Shown: positions 24,831 to 37,317, numbered from the stretch's first letter. The stretch is DNA of 62,000 bases from Mesostigma viride (GCA_009746045.1 RPFO01002324.1:1-62000); one strand, 5' to 3'. The notes: generated by a model not told the origin, from the sequence alone. Numbers and translations: made by a program.

Positions 24831-27800
24831 ATGAGCGCTACACGAATCCTGGGATTCCTGCTGCTCGCTAGCTTGGGCCTCGCTGTACAGTTGGAAACTA
24901 CGCAAGATTACGTACGCTCGTCTGTAGATGGGAGTTCTCACTCACAGCCAGCGACGAGGCAGGCGCAGACCTCGCCCCTTCCCGTGGCCGGCGAAGGCCG
25001 CACAGCCCTGTTGTTTGACGGTCAAGATGACATGGCTGTTACGCGCAACTTCCGAGGCCTCCCCTCGTCTACCATTACTGTCTATGCTTGGGTGAATGTG
25101 GCACGCCACAAGAGCTATAGCCGCATTATGAGCCATGAATGGGTCAATTGGGGCTGGAACCTGTACCTCGATACCAACGGCGTGGCCCGCTTTGGCATTG
25201 GCCAAGACAACAAAGACTTCACCGCCTCAAGGATCCTGTTCCGAAATCGGTGGCACCACGTGGCGGGGACGTATGACGGCACCTTCATCCGTATCTACGT
25301 GGATGGCATGGAAGGGGCGCGCACGCGGTGAGCTGGCCCGGACCAAATTTTTGCACTGCCTAGCAGCAATGGCGGCACACTAGGGTGACGTAGCTTGGCA
25401 GCAACTCCATGGCTGCTTTGAAGGCACAGCTGGGCCGCTATTGTAGAAATTTTGGGCATTAAGTTGGCCTTGTCAATTCTCGCTCCCAAGTATCCTTGGC
25501 CTCACGTCTCACTTCACCGTTCTCCCCGTTTGCCGCTCACACCCCCAATGCGCGTGCTTCTTGTTTCTATCATCATCCCACCCCACCCTTGGCATGCCCT
25601 CCGTGTCTTCCCCTGCATGCCCCGTTCCCATTCCCATTCCTTGTACCCCTTCTTGCGCCCCTCCCTCTCCCCACCATCCCTCACAAGGGTGCCTTTCTTG
25701 GCCCTTTCTTCGATACCTCCTGTTCCTCAAGATCTCCTGTTTCCTCTCTCTGCCTCTCCCCGTTCCTGTTCCGCATGCTCCCTTCCCATGTGCTCCTCTC
25801 CCACTCTCATGAAACCGCACGCTCTTCTGCCACGCTCACGAAACCGCAAGCTCCTCTGCCACGCTCACGAAACCCCGCGCTCCTCTGCCACGCTCACGAA
25901 ACCACGTGCTGCCCTCCCACTACCATGACCCCCCCACACGGCCTCTGTCCACATCGCCACTTGGAATCTGCCCTTTCTCCGTCTGTGTCTATACTAAGAA
26001 TGCTGTACTCACCGCCATCTGACGTGCCTGTAAAGCTGTGGGGAGAGGAAATGTACACAAAGGGGGTTGGCTGGTTGCATACGTGGTCGTGGAGTCTTGC
26101 GGAGGGGGGCATTCTCTGTGCGGGCCGGTGAGGTTGGCTTTATGACTTGGATGAGGGGGAAAGTGGTGGTGACAACGTTTCTACGGGGGCAGAATGAATG
26201 GGACAGTGGGGGCTGCGTGGTGAGAAAGCCCTTGTGGTTCAGGGTCATTTATTAGGGTGTAGGGATTGAAGTTTCCGGATTAAGTAAAGGGTTCGGGATA
26301 AAGTAAAGGGGTTAACAGCAAGCAAAGGAGTTTCCAGGAGGAGAAGGAAGCCATGGGAGCGGCTCCTTTTTCCTCGCGCTTGACAGGACCTATGCAGTGG
26401 AGCGCACCACCCCCTGTGTGCATGCACGCCGAGCGGCTCCTTTTTCCTCGCGCTTGACAGGACCTATGCAGTGGAGCGCACCACCCCCTGTGTGCATGCA
26501 CGCCGAGCGGCTCCTTTTTCCTCGCGCTTGACAGGACCTATGCAGTGGAGCGCACCACCCCCTGTGTGCATGCACGCCGAGCGGCTCCTTTTTCCTCGCG
26601 CTTGACAGTACCTATGCAGTGGAGCGCGCCACCCCCTGTGTGCATGCACGCCCCCCCCTGGCTGTCGGGGACATGATGCTGCGGCCGCCCCCGCGTTCGG
26701 TCATTACCTACTAGGCAGCCGCCTCCTGCCTTGGCATGCCCATAGGCAATCATGCCCAACAACCACATGTTTTGGGGGGAGAGAGGCACCTCCGGCTGAC
26801 GTCTGCGGGTGTTCACACACACACACCTCGTGCCCCTGTCGCGAATGCATGGGCCCCAACCACGATCACCGCTGAACCCCCGCCCCAACCACGATCACCG
26901 CTGAACCCCCCCCGCCCCAACCACGATCACCGCTGAACCCCCCCCCGCCCCTACCACGATCACCGCTGAACCCCCCCCGCCCCAACCACGATCACCGCTG
27001 AACCCCCCCCGCCCCAACCACGATCACCGCTGAACCCCCCCCGCCCCAACCACGATCACCGCTGAACCCCCGCCCCAACCACGATCACCGCTGAACCCCC
27101 GCCCCAACCACGATCACCGCTGAACCCCCCCCGCCCCAACCACGATCACCGCTGAACCCCCGCCCCAACCACGATCACCGCTGAACCCCCCCCGCCCCAA
27201 CCACGATCACCGCTGAACCCCCCCCGCCCCAACCACGATCACCGCTGAACCCCCCCCGCCCCAACCACGATCACCGCTGAACCCCCGCCCCAACCACGAT
27301 CACCGCTGAACCCCCCCCCGCCCCAACCACGATCACCGCTGAACCCCCCCCGCCCCAACCACGATCACCGCTGAACCCCCCCGCCCCAACCACGATCACC
27401 GCTGAACCCCCGCCCCAACCACGATCACCGCTGAACCCCCGCCCCAACCACGATCACCGCTGAACCCCCCCGCCCCTACCACGATCACCGCTGAACCCCC
27501 CCCGCCCCAACCACGATCACCGCTGAACCCCCCCCGCCCCAACCACGATCACCGCTGAACCCCCCCCCCGCCCCAACCACGATCACCGCTGAACCCCCGC
27601 CCCAACCACGATCACCGCTGAACCCCCCCCCCGCCAGGCTGGAGGGAGCGCACCTGGACCACGACGGCTCCCTGTCTATCGGCGGCGCCGAGTGGGACCC
27701 TTTTGTCGGCGCGCTGGATGAGCTGGCGCTCTTCAACGTGTCGCACTCGCAGGAGCAGGTGCGTGCGCGCATGATGATGGGGCGCGTACCACCCGGGGGA

Positions 27801-30800
27801 GAGGGGGGGGAGGAGCCCGGGCTGGTGGGGTACTGGCGGCTGGATGAGGGCGGGGGGCATGTGGCGCGCGACAGCAGCTTGATGGGGAACCATCTAGAGC
27901 TTGGGCAGGGGAGGCGGACCCCGCTGTGGGTGCCCTCCCTCGCGCCTCTTCGCGTCTACTGCACAGGGCTGGATGCGCCTCGCCCGCTACAGGTCACGCT
28001 GGCGGGACAGGTGGCGCCTGACCGCAGCGCACACATGGCGGCGTACGTCACCCAGCTGCCGGTGGGGGGGGTGCTGTCGCACGCGGCGGCGGAGGGGCAG
28101 GCGACGGTCCCGTTCGTCGGCACCCCGACGGAGGTGCGGGGCATTGCCTCGGATGCCGGGGGCGGAGACAATGGGGGGGCGCAGGTGGAGTTCCGTCCAA
28201 ACGGCCTTCCTGGCGAAGCAGCAGGGGGTGGTGGTGCCATGCTGCGATGCGAGCGCGTGCACTACCGTGTGCACGATGGTTTGCTGGCGTCCGACACCGC
28301 GGTGGCCTACATCGACGTGATGCCGCGCGTGGCTGATTGCGAGGACATGAATCTGCGGGTGGGGGTGCGATCGGGGGATGGAGGGGAGGATGCGAGTGGC
28401 ACGCGACAAGGGGCCGCGGGCGCAGGGTCCATGGTGTCCCAGGGCACCTGCTGGGATCAGCGCACGCGGCTGGAGCACGCGTCGCCAACGCGGGTGCCCC
28501 CGCTCGTGTCGGTGGTCATCCCCCTGTACAACGCGGGCAGGGACCTGCCGGAGACAGTGGAGAGCGTGGTGGCGCAGACGCTAACAGGTAGGGGGGAAGG
28601 GGAGCGTGTGGTGGCGCCGACACTGGCAGGTAGGGGGGGAGGGGAGAGTGTGGTTAGCGCCGACGCTGGCAGGTAGGGGGGGAGGGGAGAGTGTGGTTGG
28701 TGCCGATGCTGGCAGGTAGGGGGGGAGGGGAGAGTGTGGTGGCCCCGACGCTGGCAGGTAGGGGGGGAGGGGAGAGTGTGGTGGCGCCGATGCTGGCAGG
28801 TAGGTGGGGAGGGGAGAGTGTGGTGGCCCCGACGCTGGCAGGTAGCGGGGGAGGGGAGAGTGTGGTGGCCCCGACGCTGGCAGGTAGGTGGGGAGGGGAG
28901 AGCGTGGTGGCACCGACGCTGGCAGGTAGGGGGGGAGGGGAGAGCGTGGTGGCGCCGACGCTGGCAGGTAGGGGGGGAGGGGAGAGTGTGGTTGGCGCCG
29001 ATGCTGGCAGGTAGGGGGGGAGGGGAGAGCGTGGTGGCGCCGACGCTGGCAGGTAGGTGGGGAGGGGAGAGTGTGGTTGGTGCCGATGCTGGCAGGTAGG
29101 GGGGGAGGGGAGAGTGTGGTTGGCGCCGATGCTGGCAGGTAGGGGGGGAGGGGAGAGTGTGGTGGCGCCGACGCTGGCAGGTAGGGTGGGACAAGGGGGG
29201 GTAAGGAGAGCATGGAGATGCTCCCTACTACATCTAGAGGTATACGGACTGCATCTAGAAGCATACGGACTGCATCTAGAAGCATACGGACTGCATCTAG
29301 AAGTATACGGACTACATCTAGAAGTATAGGGACTGCATTTAGAAGTAAAGGGACTGCATCTAGAAGTATACGGACTGCATCTAGAAGTATACGGACTGCA
29401 TCTAGAAGTATACGGACTGCATCTAGAAGTATACGGACTGCATCTAGAAGTATAGGGACTGCATCTAGAAGTATACGGACTGCATCTAGAAGTATACGGA
29501 CTGCATCTAGAAGTATACGGACTGCATCTAGAAGTAAAGGGACTGCATGTAGAAGTATACGGACTACATCTAGAAGTATACGGACTGCATCTAGAAGTAA
29601 AGGGACTGCATCTAGAAGTATACGGACTACATCTAGAAGTATACGGACTACATCTAGAAGTATAGGGACTGCATCTAGAAGCATACGGACTACATCTAGA
29701 AGTATAGGGACTGCATCTAGAAGTATAGGGACTGCATCTAGAAGTATACGGACTGCATCTAGAAGTATACGGATATCTAACGGATTCGGCTCCCGTCAAT
29801 ATTTGACCCACCAGCCAAGCGCAGCATACATTTGTGCCATCCACGTAGCCTGAGCGTTGAGAGGCTGAGCAGTGGTGCAGTTGAAGGTATGAACAAGTGA
29901 TGCTTCCACGCCCACGCCACTGTGCCGGATGCTGATGCTAGCGTGCACAGCACGTCTGCCTGTGATACTGCGCAGAGCAAGCGTGCGCTGGTGTCCCCCG
30001 TACACCTCCTTGCAGTCAGGGTTCCTTGGTCCTTATCGTATAGGTTCCTTTAGTTCTGAAAATGTTTCCAAGGGTTGCTTTTGAAACCACCTTGCTCAGG
30101 AATGATACACCCGGCGGTCGTGATCGATCGTCTGCAAGGCATGCTTGAGCTGATGGTGGGCACGCAGCTGTCAAGTATTGTAGTGCCATCGCACTCTTAA
30201 ATGTGCTTCGTAGCTTACTTGTGCCATCGCTGTCTTAAATGTGGTTCTGTCGCTGCCTGCCCCCGCGTGCACCAGATTGGGAGATCATCATCGTTGACGA
30301 TGGCAGCACCGACGACTCCAACGCCGTCGCCCGCGCACTGATCGAAAAGTACACCACGCCGGGCAGTGTGTCCACGTGCACCTGCCAGGGTGGCCTGGGC
30401 ACATCTACCTGCGCCCGCATCGACACCCGCCGCATGCGTATTGTGGAGAAGAGGAACGGTGGGCTGGCCGACGCGCGCAATTTCGGCATTGCGGTCGCCA
30501 GGGGCACCTGGGTGCTCCCCCTGGACGCTGACGACCTGATCACGCCCACGTTCCTTGCGACGGCGATGGCGGCGGTGGACAGGGACCCCAGCATCAACCT
30601 GGTGATTGCAGACCTCAAGGTGAGCTGTGACATCATGCAGGCAAGTTGTCTGGGTAGAGATCTGGATATCCTGCCATGTGGACAAACGGTATTTTACCAA
30701 ACGACATATATGAGATGACCAGGGTACTGTGTGGTCGTTATGCACACTAGGGTTGACCCAATGTTCTACCTCGATGCTGGCGAGATCCTAGAAGCATGCA

Positions 30801-32190
30801 ACCGCAAGCGTTGCTTCGGCAGGGGCTTATCAAGGAAAAGGCACCGGGAGAGAGGGTGGGGGTGGATGGGCTGGGGGGAAGGGGGGCACGGCCAGGTCCA
30901 GCGCAGGCCTGACTCAAATGGCGGATTGCTTATATACCTGGGCTGCTCATGGCACTGTGTGTTGCCGCAGGGTTTCGGTGCATGGGAGTACTCGTGGCGC
31001 CTGCCGGAGTACGACCCGCTGGACCTGCGCTACGCCAACATGTTCCACTGCTCCGCACTGTACCGCGCCACCATGTGGCGTGCCGTGCGCGGCGGCTACA
31101 GCCCCTCCACACTCTTTGGGTGAGCTGCTCCCCCTGATGGTTGAATTTGATTTCTTGCCAAGCCCTCGAAGAGACTTGTCCCCTTGAATATGTGCTACTG
31201 CAGTTCTCATGTGCATGCCTTATTTTTTTGCAATACACCGCTGCGCCTAACCACACGGTAGCTACGAGGACTGGAGCTTTTGGATCTCGGCGCAGGAGGC
31301 GGTGCCAGGTGGCATCCGCCCGTTCCACGTGCGTGAGGACATGTTCCGCTACCGCATCCGCGCGGGCAGCATGCACCAGGCGCTGCTGGCACACCAGGAG
31401 TTCAGCACGGCGAGCGTGCGCATGCTGCACGCGACCAAGTACCCGACCGACCTGCTGCTGGCCGCGCACGAGCTGTTCACGGTGAGGGCCCGGCATGGGT
31501 GTGTGCGTGGGAGGGCGCGCGCAGTGCATGGCATGAGTTGGTCGCGGTGAGGTCGTTGAGTGTCTGCAATGGATGGCTGGGGTTGTTCATGGTGAGGGCT
31601 GTGTATGAACTTTGCCACTGTCAGCGTGGCATGAGATATCCGTGCCAAGCATGGGTGTCTTCTGAGGGGGGGCTGCGCTAATCATAGACCTGTTCTTCTA
31701 GCGCTACAGTAAGCACCTGGTGTTGACTCTGGACCTGTTGGCCCATGTTCCAAACACTGCTTGGTCGATGCAACTTCTCCAAATATGCATGTGAACCTCC
31801 CAGGGACGCCCCGACGCGAAAGTGGTGGCGACGGTGGCAGAGAAGGTGCGCAAGTTCCCGCACCTGCCCACAGGACATTTGATGTCCGGGCTCCTACGAG
31901 AAGGGATTGCGATGCGACAAGATATGGACCTGACTGACAAGTGGCAGCACTGGGAGGATGCCTTGGAGTCATACCGGATAGCAGACATGCTAGCGGATTG
32001 GGAAGACTGGCAGCCACGGTGGAGGATTGGGCTAATGCTTAGTAGACTTGGCCGTTGGAAGGAGGCTAACTGCACGCTGGCTGCGCTGTTTGACGAGTTT
32101 GATGGCCTGGAAGAGGCATACCAGACAATGCACCTGGTGGTGCAAGTGCCGTTGACGCGTGGGAAAGTTGACTGGGCTTATTGTTCGTAA
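24831..32190 (+). CDS. Gene C: secreted LamG - cadherin/Ig-like - glycosyltransferase family 2 fusion (6 exons)
   Basis: Exons: 24831-25327, 27638-28587, 30276-30619, 30971-31119, 31262-31481, 31804-32190. All introns are GT-AG and phases join to 848 codons plus stop. Residues 1-20 are a signal peptide or anchor. A LamG/concanavalin jelly-roll spans ~55-215 (ALLFDGQDD, WHHVAGTYDG, IYVDG, GALDELALFN). At ~265-400 an Ig/cadherin-like module shows the LPVGGVLS and YRVHDGLLASDTA pattern of tandem bacterial-type adhesion repeats. A GT-A fold follows from ~455: VVIPLYN, VDDGSTDDS at 489-497, the DADD metal site at 566-569, and YEDW near 649 as a candidate catalytic acid. The C-terminus has no recognised domain. 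Likely role is sugar transfer in the secretory pathway or cell wall with LamG binding glycan; donor and acceptor are unknown. Confidence 0.85.
25805..25915. repeat. 33-bp repeat in gene C intron 1
   Basis: Three to four copies of a unit containing CACGCTCACGAAACCGCA and CTCCTCTGC, in a pyrimidine-rich intron. Open frames through it are composition artefacts. Confidence 0.75.
26350..26655. repeat. 74-bp minisatellite in gene C intron 1
   Basis: Four head-to-tail units of 74 bp, each with GAGCGGCTCCTTTTTCCTCG, a GACAGGACCTATGCAG block and GTGTGCATGCACGCC. Units differ by one or two bases. Confidence 0.93.
26865..27632. repeat. C-rich minisatellite ending at the exon 2 acceptor of gene C
   Basis: About 25 units of CCAACCACGATCACCGCTGAA followed by a C-run of variable length and CGCC, giving periods of about 28-34 bp. 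It runs into the polypyrimidine tract and acceptor CCGCCAG at 27631-27637, so the array supplies the pyrimidine tract of this splice site. Variation is mainly in C-run length. Confidence 0.93.
28588..29187 (+). repeat. 41-bp minisatellite of exon end plus splice donor, gene C intron 2
   Basis: Exon 2 ends at 28587 with GTGGTGGCGCAGACGCTAACAG followed by intron GTAGGGGGGAAGGGG, and the array starts there. Each of about 14-15 units is GTAGGGGGGAGGGG followed by GAGTGTGGTGGCGCCGACG and CTGGCAG. The unit therefore consists of the last ~27 exon bases plus the first ~14 intron bases, and each junction repeats CAG|GTAGGGG. Confidence 0.93.
29225..29772. repeat. 21-bp minisatellite in gene C intron 2
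   Basis: About 26 units of GTATACGGACTGCATCTAGAA with C/T and A/G variants; each holds TCTAGA. It follows the 41-bp array of the same intron with 35 bp between them. The 21-bp period keeps long open frames on both strands, which are not taken as genes. Confidence 0.93.
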
Positions 32191-32584
32191 TTCGAAATGT
32201 TTGTGAAGGCTGTGATGTTACGCATACCGTTAAAGACTGGCAGCTGAATGTCGCACTAATTAATTTATGTCGATCATCTGTAGAGACTGCAGTGTCACCT
32301 ATAAGTTTCTTGCGAATTTCTATTGGTAGTGGGCTCATACGTAACCTTTTATTTCAAGTTAGGATGTTGTATATGTTATCAACCTTTCTGGAATGCCATG
32401 CCATAATAATGTGAGAGAATCGCTCCGGTAGGTCATCCGGTACCTTATGCCTGAGGTCCTAGTTCGAATTCGTGTCGGAGCTACTTGAAGTTTCGCATTA
32501 TCCTGACGCTTGGCAGCATTACTAGTTTACAATTTGCTGCTTGCCTCGATACTGCGCAATTATATTAAGTGAGACACTGCATGT

Positions 32585-32910
32585 TGAATTGAATTGAATT
32601 GAATTGTAACATAACTCCGTTGGGAGTATATGTAGCACATAGCCCTTGAGAGGGGGCATATGGCCTATCATACATCCTAAGCTACTTCCTGCAAGGGTGG
32701 GGATGTAAAGGACCCTTGCTCTAGGTGCACCAGGGCACTTGCATCCCCATGATCTTCAAGCTATGCCCAGCGAAGGGGGAGCCTGTCATGGGGGGGAAGA
32801 TCAGCATAGCTATACAAAAGCTAGGGCATGGCGTCTCAACAGAGAGTTACTCCCTGCATGGGCACAACATAACTAAATAAAGCTAGGCATCATCTGGAGT
32901 GTGGCTCATC
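32585..32910 (-). mobile_element. SINE-like retroposon copy, (CAATT)n tail
   Basis: On the minus strand this matches 47090-47410 over about 300 bp. It starts near GATGATGCCTAGCTTTATT, passes a CATGCAGGGAGT block and a GGTGCACCTAGAGCAAGGG block, and ends with the stem-loop ACTCC-CAAC-GGAGT (32614-32627) and ATGTTACAATTCAATTC. There is no open frame of note. A non-coding body with a LINE-type 3' end is the usual SINE design. I did not find clear tRNA boxes at its 5' end. Confidence 0.65.
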
Positions 32911-33649
32911 ATGCTGGAGTAGACGCTGCATGTTGGAGTAGACGTATAACAAGAAAAGTATTTTGGTAAAAGTGCATAGATCAACCTATTAGTTATTCGA
33001 GCCACTATTTCACTTCGTGTATGGTAGGCTCAGTCCACCATGTCATGTGATGCAGTCTACGTGTGAATTAGTTAACACAACGTTATTTAATAATCAAAGC
33101 AGGCACAAGATAGGTTTGTCATTGCAACTGCCGATACGTTTGTGACACTCTCCCAGAGGCCGACTAGCCATTAATATTGTACTAGCAATACTTGATAACA
33201 CCTAGACTGCGTCACGTGAGCAGACGGTAGCCATGGGATGGCCGGGGTGAAATACAAGCGAGGGTAGCCGGCACACAGGTTGTTCAAATACTGAATTCGG
33301 CAGCAGTAATCATTCACGAGGGAGTCTACCTATGATTAGTCGTTCACTTTGCCGATCGCGCCTGACTCGGTAAACATAGTGAGTCGGACTTACGCTCACG
33401 TGTCCACTGAGGACTTATGCTCACGTGACGCAGTCACGTGTCTAATTAATAGCTAGTGAGTCGGGCCGTGGCCGGCCCGCAACCCTGCAACGCAAGAGGC
33501 TAAATAGTCACCGATCCCATTCCGTTTCTATCTCAGTGAGAATGCGGAATGCTCAGGTGGCGGAGTCTATGTGTCTATTATTCAAGTAATCGTCAGTCAC
33601 ATGGACCGTCTGTCAAACGATCCGTAGTACCTGTATTATTTACTCAGTA
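32911..33649. other. Intergenic, palindromic CACGTG motifs
   Basis: No gene seen. Contains CTGCGTCACGTGAGC near 33208 and a perfect inverted repeat CACGTGACGCAGTCACGTG near 33422-33440, followed by TCTAATTAATAG. The segment 33407-33456 is an inverted match of 46347-46399. Confidence 0.5.
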
Positions 33650-35545
33650 TTCTGGCAGGCCTGCCCTTTGGAATATACTTGCTCAGTACCGGGTTCCCAA
33701 GCCGTTGCTTGCTGCCCTCCGCAAGTCGCATGAGGGGTCTACGGCATAAGTCCGTACGTCGTATGGCACCACCCGCCCTTGCCCCCTCCAAACACCTGGG
33801 GGTGTGGCAAGGTTGTGTTCTGTCACCGCCATACCTGTTCATAATTGTCGTGGACTAACTATATGCCATGCGTAAGTCGCGCGCCCGGTTCGCCAGTATT
33901 GTAGGGCATGCGCCTTGCATGCCTCATTGGTCATGCACAAAGACCCCAGCTCGGGTGGCAATGCAGATGGGTCTGAATACCACCTGGCAGGATTGATCAA
34001 CGCAGATGATGCCATTCGCATCGAGGGTCTACCGAGCATGTCCACGGCCGGTAGCTCTGGTTGGAATGCATGGCGCAGGAAACACGAGCAGTTGGGGCCT
34101 GGAAATCAGCAAAAAGACTGATGGCCCTGGGGGCTTGCCGGATCGTTTGTTGCCGGATCATGTCCGATTGCTGCTGTGGCATGCCTTAGGCATGATCGAA
34201 GGAGAAACTGAAGGGGGTCTAGCTCTTCCCTTTCTTCCTGTTGTGCACATACAGGGATTGATTAAAAGCACTTCGGTGCTCCGTGACTCCCCAACGGGAG
34301 CACGAGTTAATTAAGCGGGTTGACGGTCGCCCCCCACTGCCTTTACACCTGGACGGCACAGCAGTTCCCTACACCAAGTGTTTTAAACTCTTGGGCAGTT
34401 GGCTTCCTAGCACCAAGGATCGACATCGTGCATACGCATAGGGCTTGCGTGGACGGCTTTGCGCACATTAGACAGGGTGTGGCACGCCACAGACCTTGAG
34501 TTGAGTTGAGTTGAATTTACTCCCGCGCCGGTGGTCCGACAGGGTTAATTCTTAATAGTGGATCCGTACGCCAAAGACCTAGCTACCTAGGCGCTGGCTG
34601 GAAATGGGATCTTTTCAAGGTTCTTGTTCTGACTATTCGGGCCTATGGGGCAGAAGCCTGGACACTCATCGATCTAGAGTCAGATTGAATGGTACGGTTA
34701 CTAGGATCATATACATATCTTGGGGGTGAAGTGCGGCGAACACCACTGCTCGGCGGCGTTGTATGATGGGATGCCCCGTGTGTCTGATATTATTACTAAA
34801 AGGCAGCATAGACTAAAGACTAAAGTGCTTCCGGCCGCTCACGGACAACCTGGTCACCCGCAGCCGTGAATGGCGCAGTAACCGGCAGGATGCTCCGACA
34901 GGTCCTGAATGCAGGGTTTTCCATGCATAGGTCGCTAGAGTCTTTGTATGAGGTTATGCCTCGTACTTCTGATGAGATTAGCCAGCGTACTGAATAGCAT
35001 TTGTAGGACATCTTGCATGCTCGAACCAGTCAGGTTGACACCGCCTCGGTCGGTCATGGCCGGCCCCCAGCGGCTTGGCCATGCAGCCATGCATGCAGGG
35101 CGGCATATCCTGACCTGGCCTGGCCCTGAAGACAAGCCCAGACGGGATGGTAGACCCGCCATAATTTATTAAGTATACAGATCAGTCGCTGGCTGATCTA
35201 GTGGTCCCAGCTCTGTTTGAACATTGCATTTCCTCCCTCTCCGGCTTCGTGCTTGGACTGCTGATGCAGGACAAGAAGATGACGTGGCAGTAGACCATGT
35301 TGTCCAGGCCCACACGCCAGCCCCTTTGGGCAAGCCCCCTCCCCTAAGGAGGAAGGGGCGCTTTATTGAGTAGATCAAGTAGGTGGGATTTTGGTAGCCT
35401 AGATTAGATTAGAGTTAGTTTTTCACATTTTCGCAGCTCCGCTCCCCCACCGCCACCACCAGCGATGGAATACATGCTACATGCAATGATCTCCCAACGG
35501 ATTACGGAGTCATGTTATCATTTAATCAAATGTAGTTAAATTTAT
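33650..35545 (+). pseudogene. Decayed LINE, copy 1 (RT core to 3' end)
   Basis: Consecutive RT fragments appear in shifted frames: LWNILAQYRVPKPLLAALRK (33670-33735), GVWQGCVLSPPYLF (33795-33840), LINADDAIRI in place of the usual YADD at 33993-34022, and GLEISKKTD at about 34095. Downstream come AYGAEAWTL (34650) and a C-terminal segment shared with 49860-50095 (DLVVPA, MQDK). It ends with the 3' stem-loop region (35490-35511) and an AT-rich tail. Many stops and indels; no functional protein. Confidence 0.7.
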
Positions 35546-35572
35546 TACTACTATACTACAGAGGATCCTCAC

Positions 35573-36760
35573 CTGGTGAGTCTCAGATGGGTTTCCGTAG
35601 CGGCCGCAACACAGTCATGGCACGTCTTTGTCGCGCGCCAGCTGGTGGAGGAGGTGCATCCCAATTGCCCTGATGGATCCCCGCTGGTCTTCATGCATTT
35701 TGTCGACTATGTCAAGGCTAGCTTTCGCCCAAGTGCTGTCAGTCCTCTGGGACTCAGGCCCTTAGTGGGCTAATAATCCTGGCTCTGGACCGCGTGCCGC
35801 TGCCATTTCATTGCTGCCATGTTTGCCGCGGCTTTATGCGTGTTCACAGGTAGTAGCGAGGACTGGCCTTCCCGAGAAGGCACCATTACGGCCACCATTC
35901 CCCCAATTCACAACGGGGTGTGGCAAGGTTGTGTCCTGTCCCTGGCCATATCTGTTCATTTTTGTCGTGGTTCACGTCGATCATATGCGCCATGGCATTG
36001 GCACGACGATGCGCGCTTTGCTGCTCTTAAGGGGCTCGAGCCTGGCTTGGACATCCAGCCAGCAGCGAGGGCGGCGGTGGCCCTGGTTACCGCCCGCCTC
36101 AGTCCGACCTGAATTTTTATGCGGGTGATATACCCTCGAATTGAACAGCCCGAGCACATTCAGACCTGCATGGTTGGACTGTAGTGGGCTTGGAGGCTCG
36201 GGCGGTGGGACTGGAGATTATTGTCAAAATAGAGGCGATGGCGATTTGTGTTACCTGTTGCCCGCCGCTTCCCGTCAGTCGGCTGCTCGACGGGTCTGAG
36301 GCGCAGTTCTGTGACCGCTTCAACAGCTGGGGAGCATGCTCCCTGACACGGCTGACGATGTGGACCCAGGCATCGGCCTGGCCTGGCCCAAGCTATAGCT
36401 CCGCCTGCTCAACAACTACAGTCTGGCACTCGAAGGATCGACCTATAGGCGAGGACCGCAAGAAATAAGTGCTCTTCAAGGGATCTTGATTCCGATCGAG
36501 TCATGGTGCTCACGCACGGGGCCGAGGCCTGGACGCTCACGGACCAGCTGACCATGCGGCTGAATTAACGCTGCACAGTAACTAGGATGCTTCGTGGCAG
36601 GTCAGTCTGAACGTAGGGTTTTCCACGTACACGTATATACTGGGTCGATCCCTCGAGTCTTAGCTGTATAAGGGTATGCCTCGCATTTCCGATGAGATTG
36701 GCAGAGTAGAACAAACTGTAGTCTGCGCTGCCTAACTAATAATATCAGACACACTGACGG
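35573..36760 (+). pseudogene. Decayed LINE, copy 2 (RT fragments)
   Basis: Begins with GFRSGRNTV-like sequence and RQLVEEVHPNCPDGSPLVFM (35640-35700), then HFVDYVKASF. Next come NGVWQGCVLSLAISVHF at about 35915, and FYAGDI at 36114-36131 where an intact enzyme would have YADD. ARAVGLEIIVKIEAMAI follows at 36198 and GAEAWTLTDQL at 36520. Frames shift between motifs and one catalytic Asp is replaced. It starts within 30 bp of the end of copy 1. Confidence 0.7.
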
Positions 36761-36764
36761 GGCA

Positions 36765-36832
36765 TCCCATGCATCATACAACGCCGCCAAGTGGCGGTGT
36801 TCGCCGTATACTTCACCCCCACCAAGATATAC
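36765..36832 (-). repeat. Inverted LINE fragment
   Basis: The reverse complement of this segment matches 34715-34778 of LINE copy 1 (ATATCTTGGGGGTGAAG, GCGGCGTTGTATGATG). This shows a rearrangement or a nested inverted insertion after copy 2. Confidence 0.65.
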
Positions 36833-37050
36833 TGTTGTCAGAGGGAGTCACGGAGTATTTTAACTCCGATGTTGGATAGATGGAGGCAAGCAATCCTACA
36901 GTTGTATGAGCTATCCAGTTATGCTAATAAACTACCTAATCACTAAGGCTTGCCAGGTACCGTGGTCAGAGCCAAGCCCTAGCGGTCACGCCGGGCATTC
37001 TTCCCATAATAGCGGGAAACATAACTGATGCAGTTTGTTACGTGCCGTAC

Positions 37051-37127
37051 ACTTGGATTTGTTCAAGTCTGGGTACCGGCCGGTGTGAATCGCCGCGCTG
37101 AATGCTAGTACCCAACTCTACGACGCT
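37051..37127 (+). repeat. 77-bp dispersed repeat, copy 1
   Basis: ACTTGGATTTGTTCAAGTCT onward to CTCTACGACGCT. Nearly identical to 45433-45509, with a 3-base difference near CGCGCTGAA versus CGCGCCGGA. The two copies flank the LTR element in direct orientation. Confidence 0.8.
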
Positions 37128-37317
37128 TGATGCTGAATATTTACTTTTGTAGTATGTTCAGTCTACTACCGCCTCGTCTGCCATTACAGTAGAGGACAGC
37201 TCGGATGGGGATTACATCCCCATCTAGTGTTGGGGGATGATGCAGACTATATTTGTTTTAACTTTTGTGTAATTATTTTTCTAATGAGATTAGCACAGTA
37301 CTCCGTGGCATGCCTTT

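Noticed and set aside
24942-25205. Minus-strand open frame opposite gene C exon 1, and similar antisense frames in other exons
   Set aside because: Shadows of GC-rich coding exons without family resemblance.
28581-29844. Long minus-strand and plus-strand open frames of 367-396 and 213 codons
   Set aside because: They are translations of the 41-bp and 21-bp minisatellites inside gene C intron 2.
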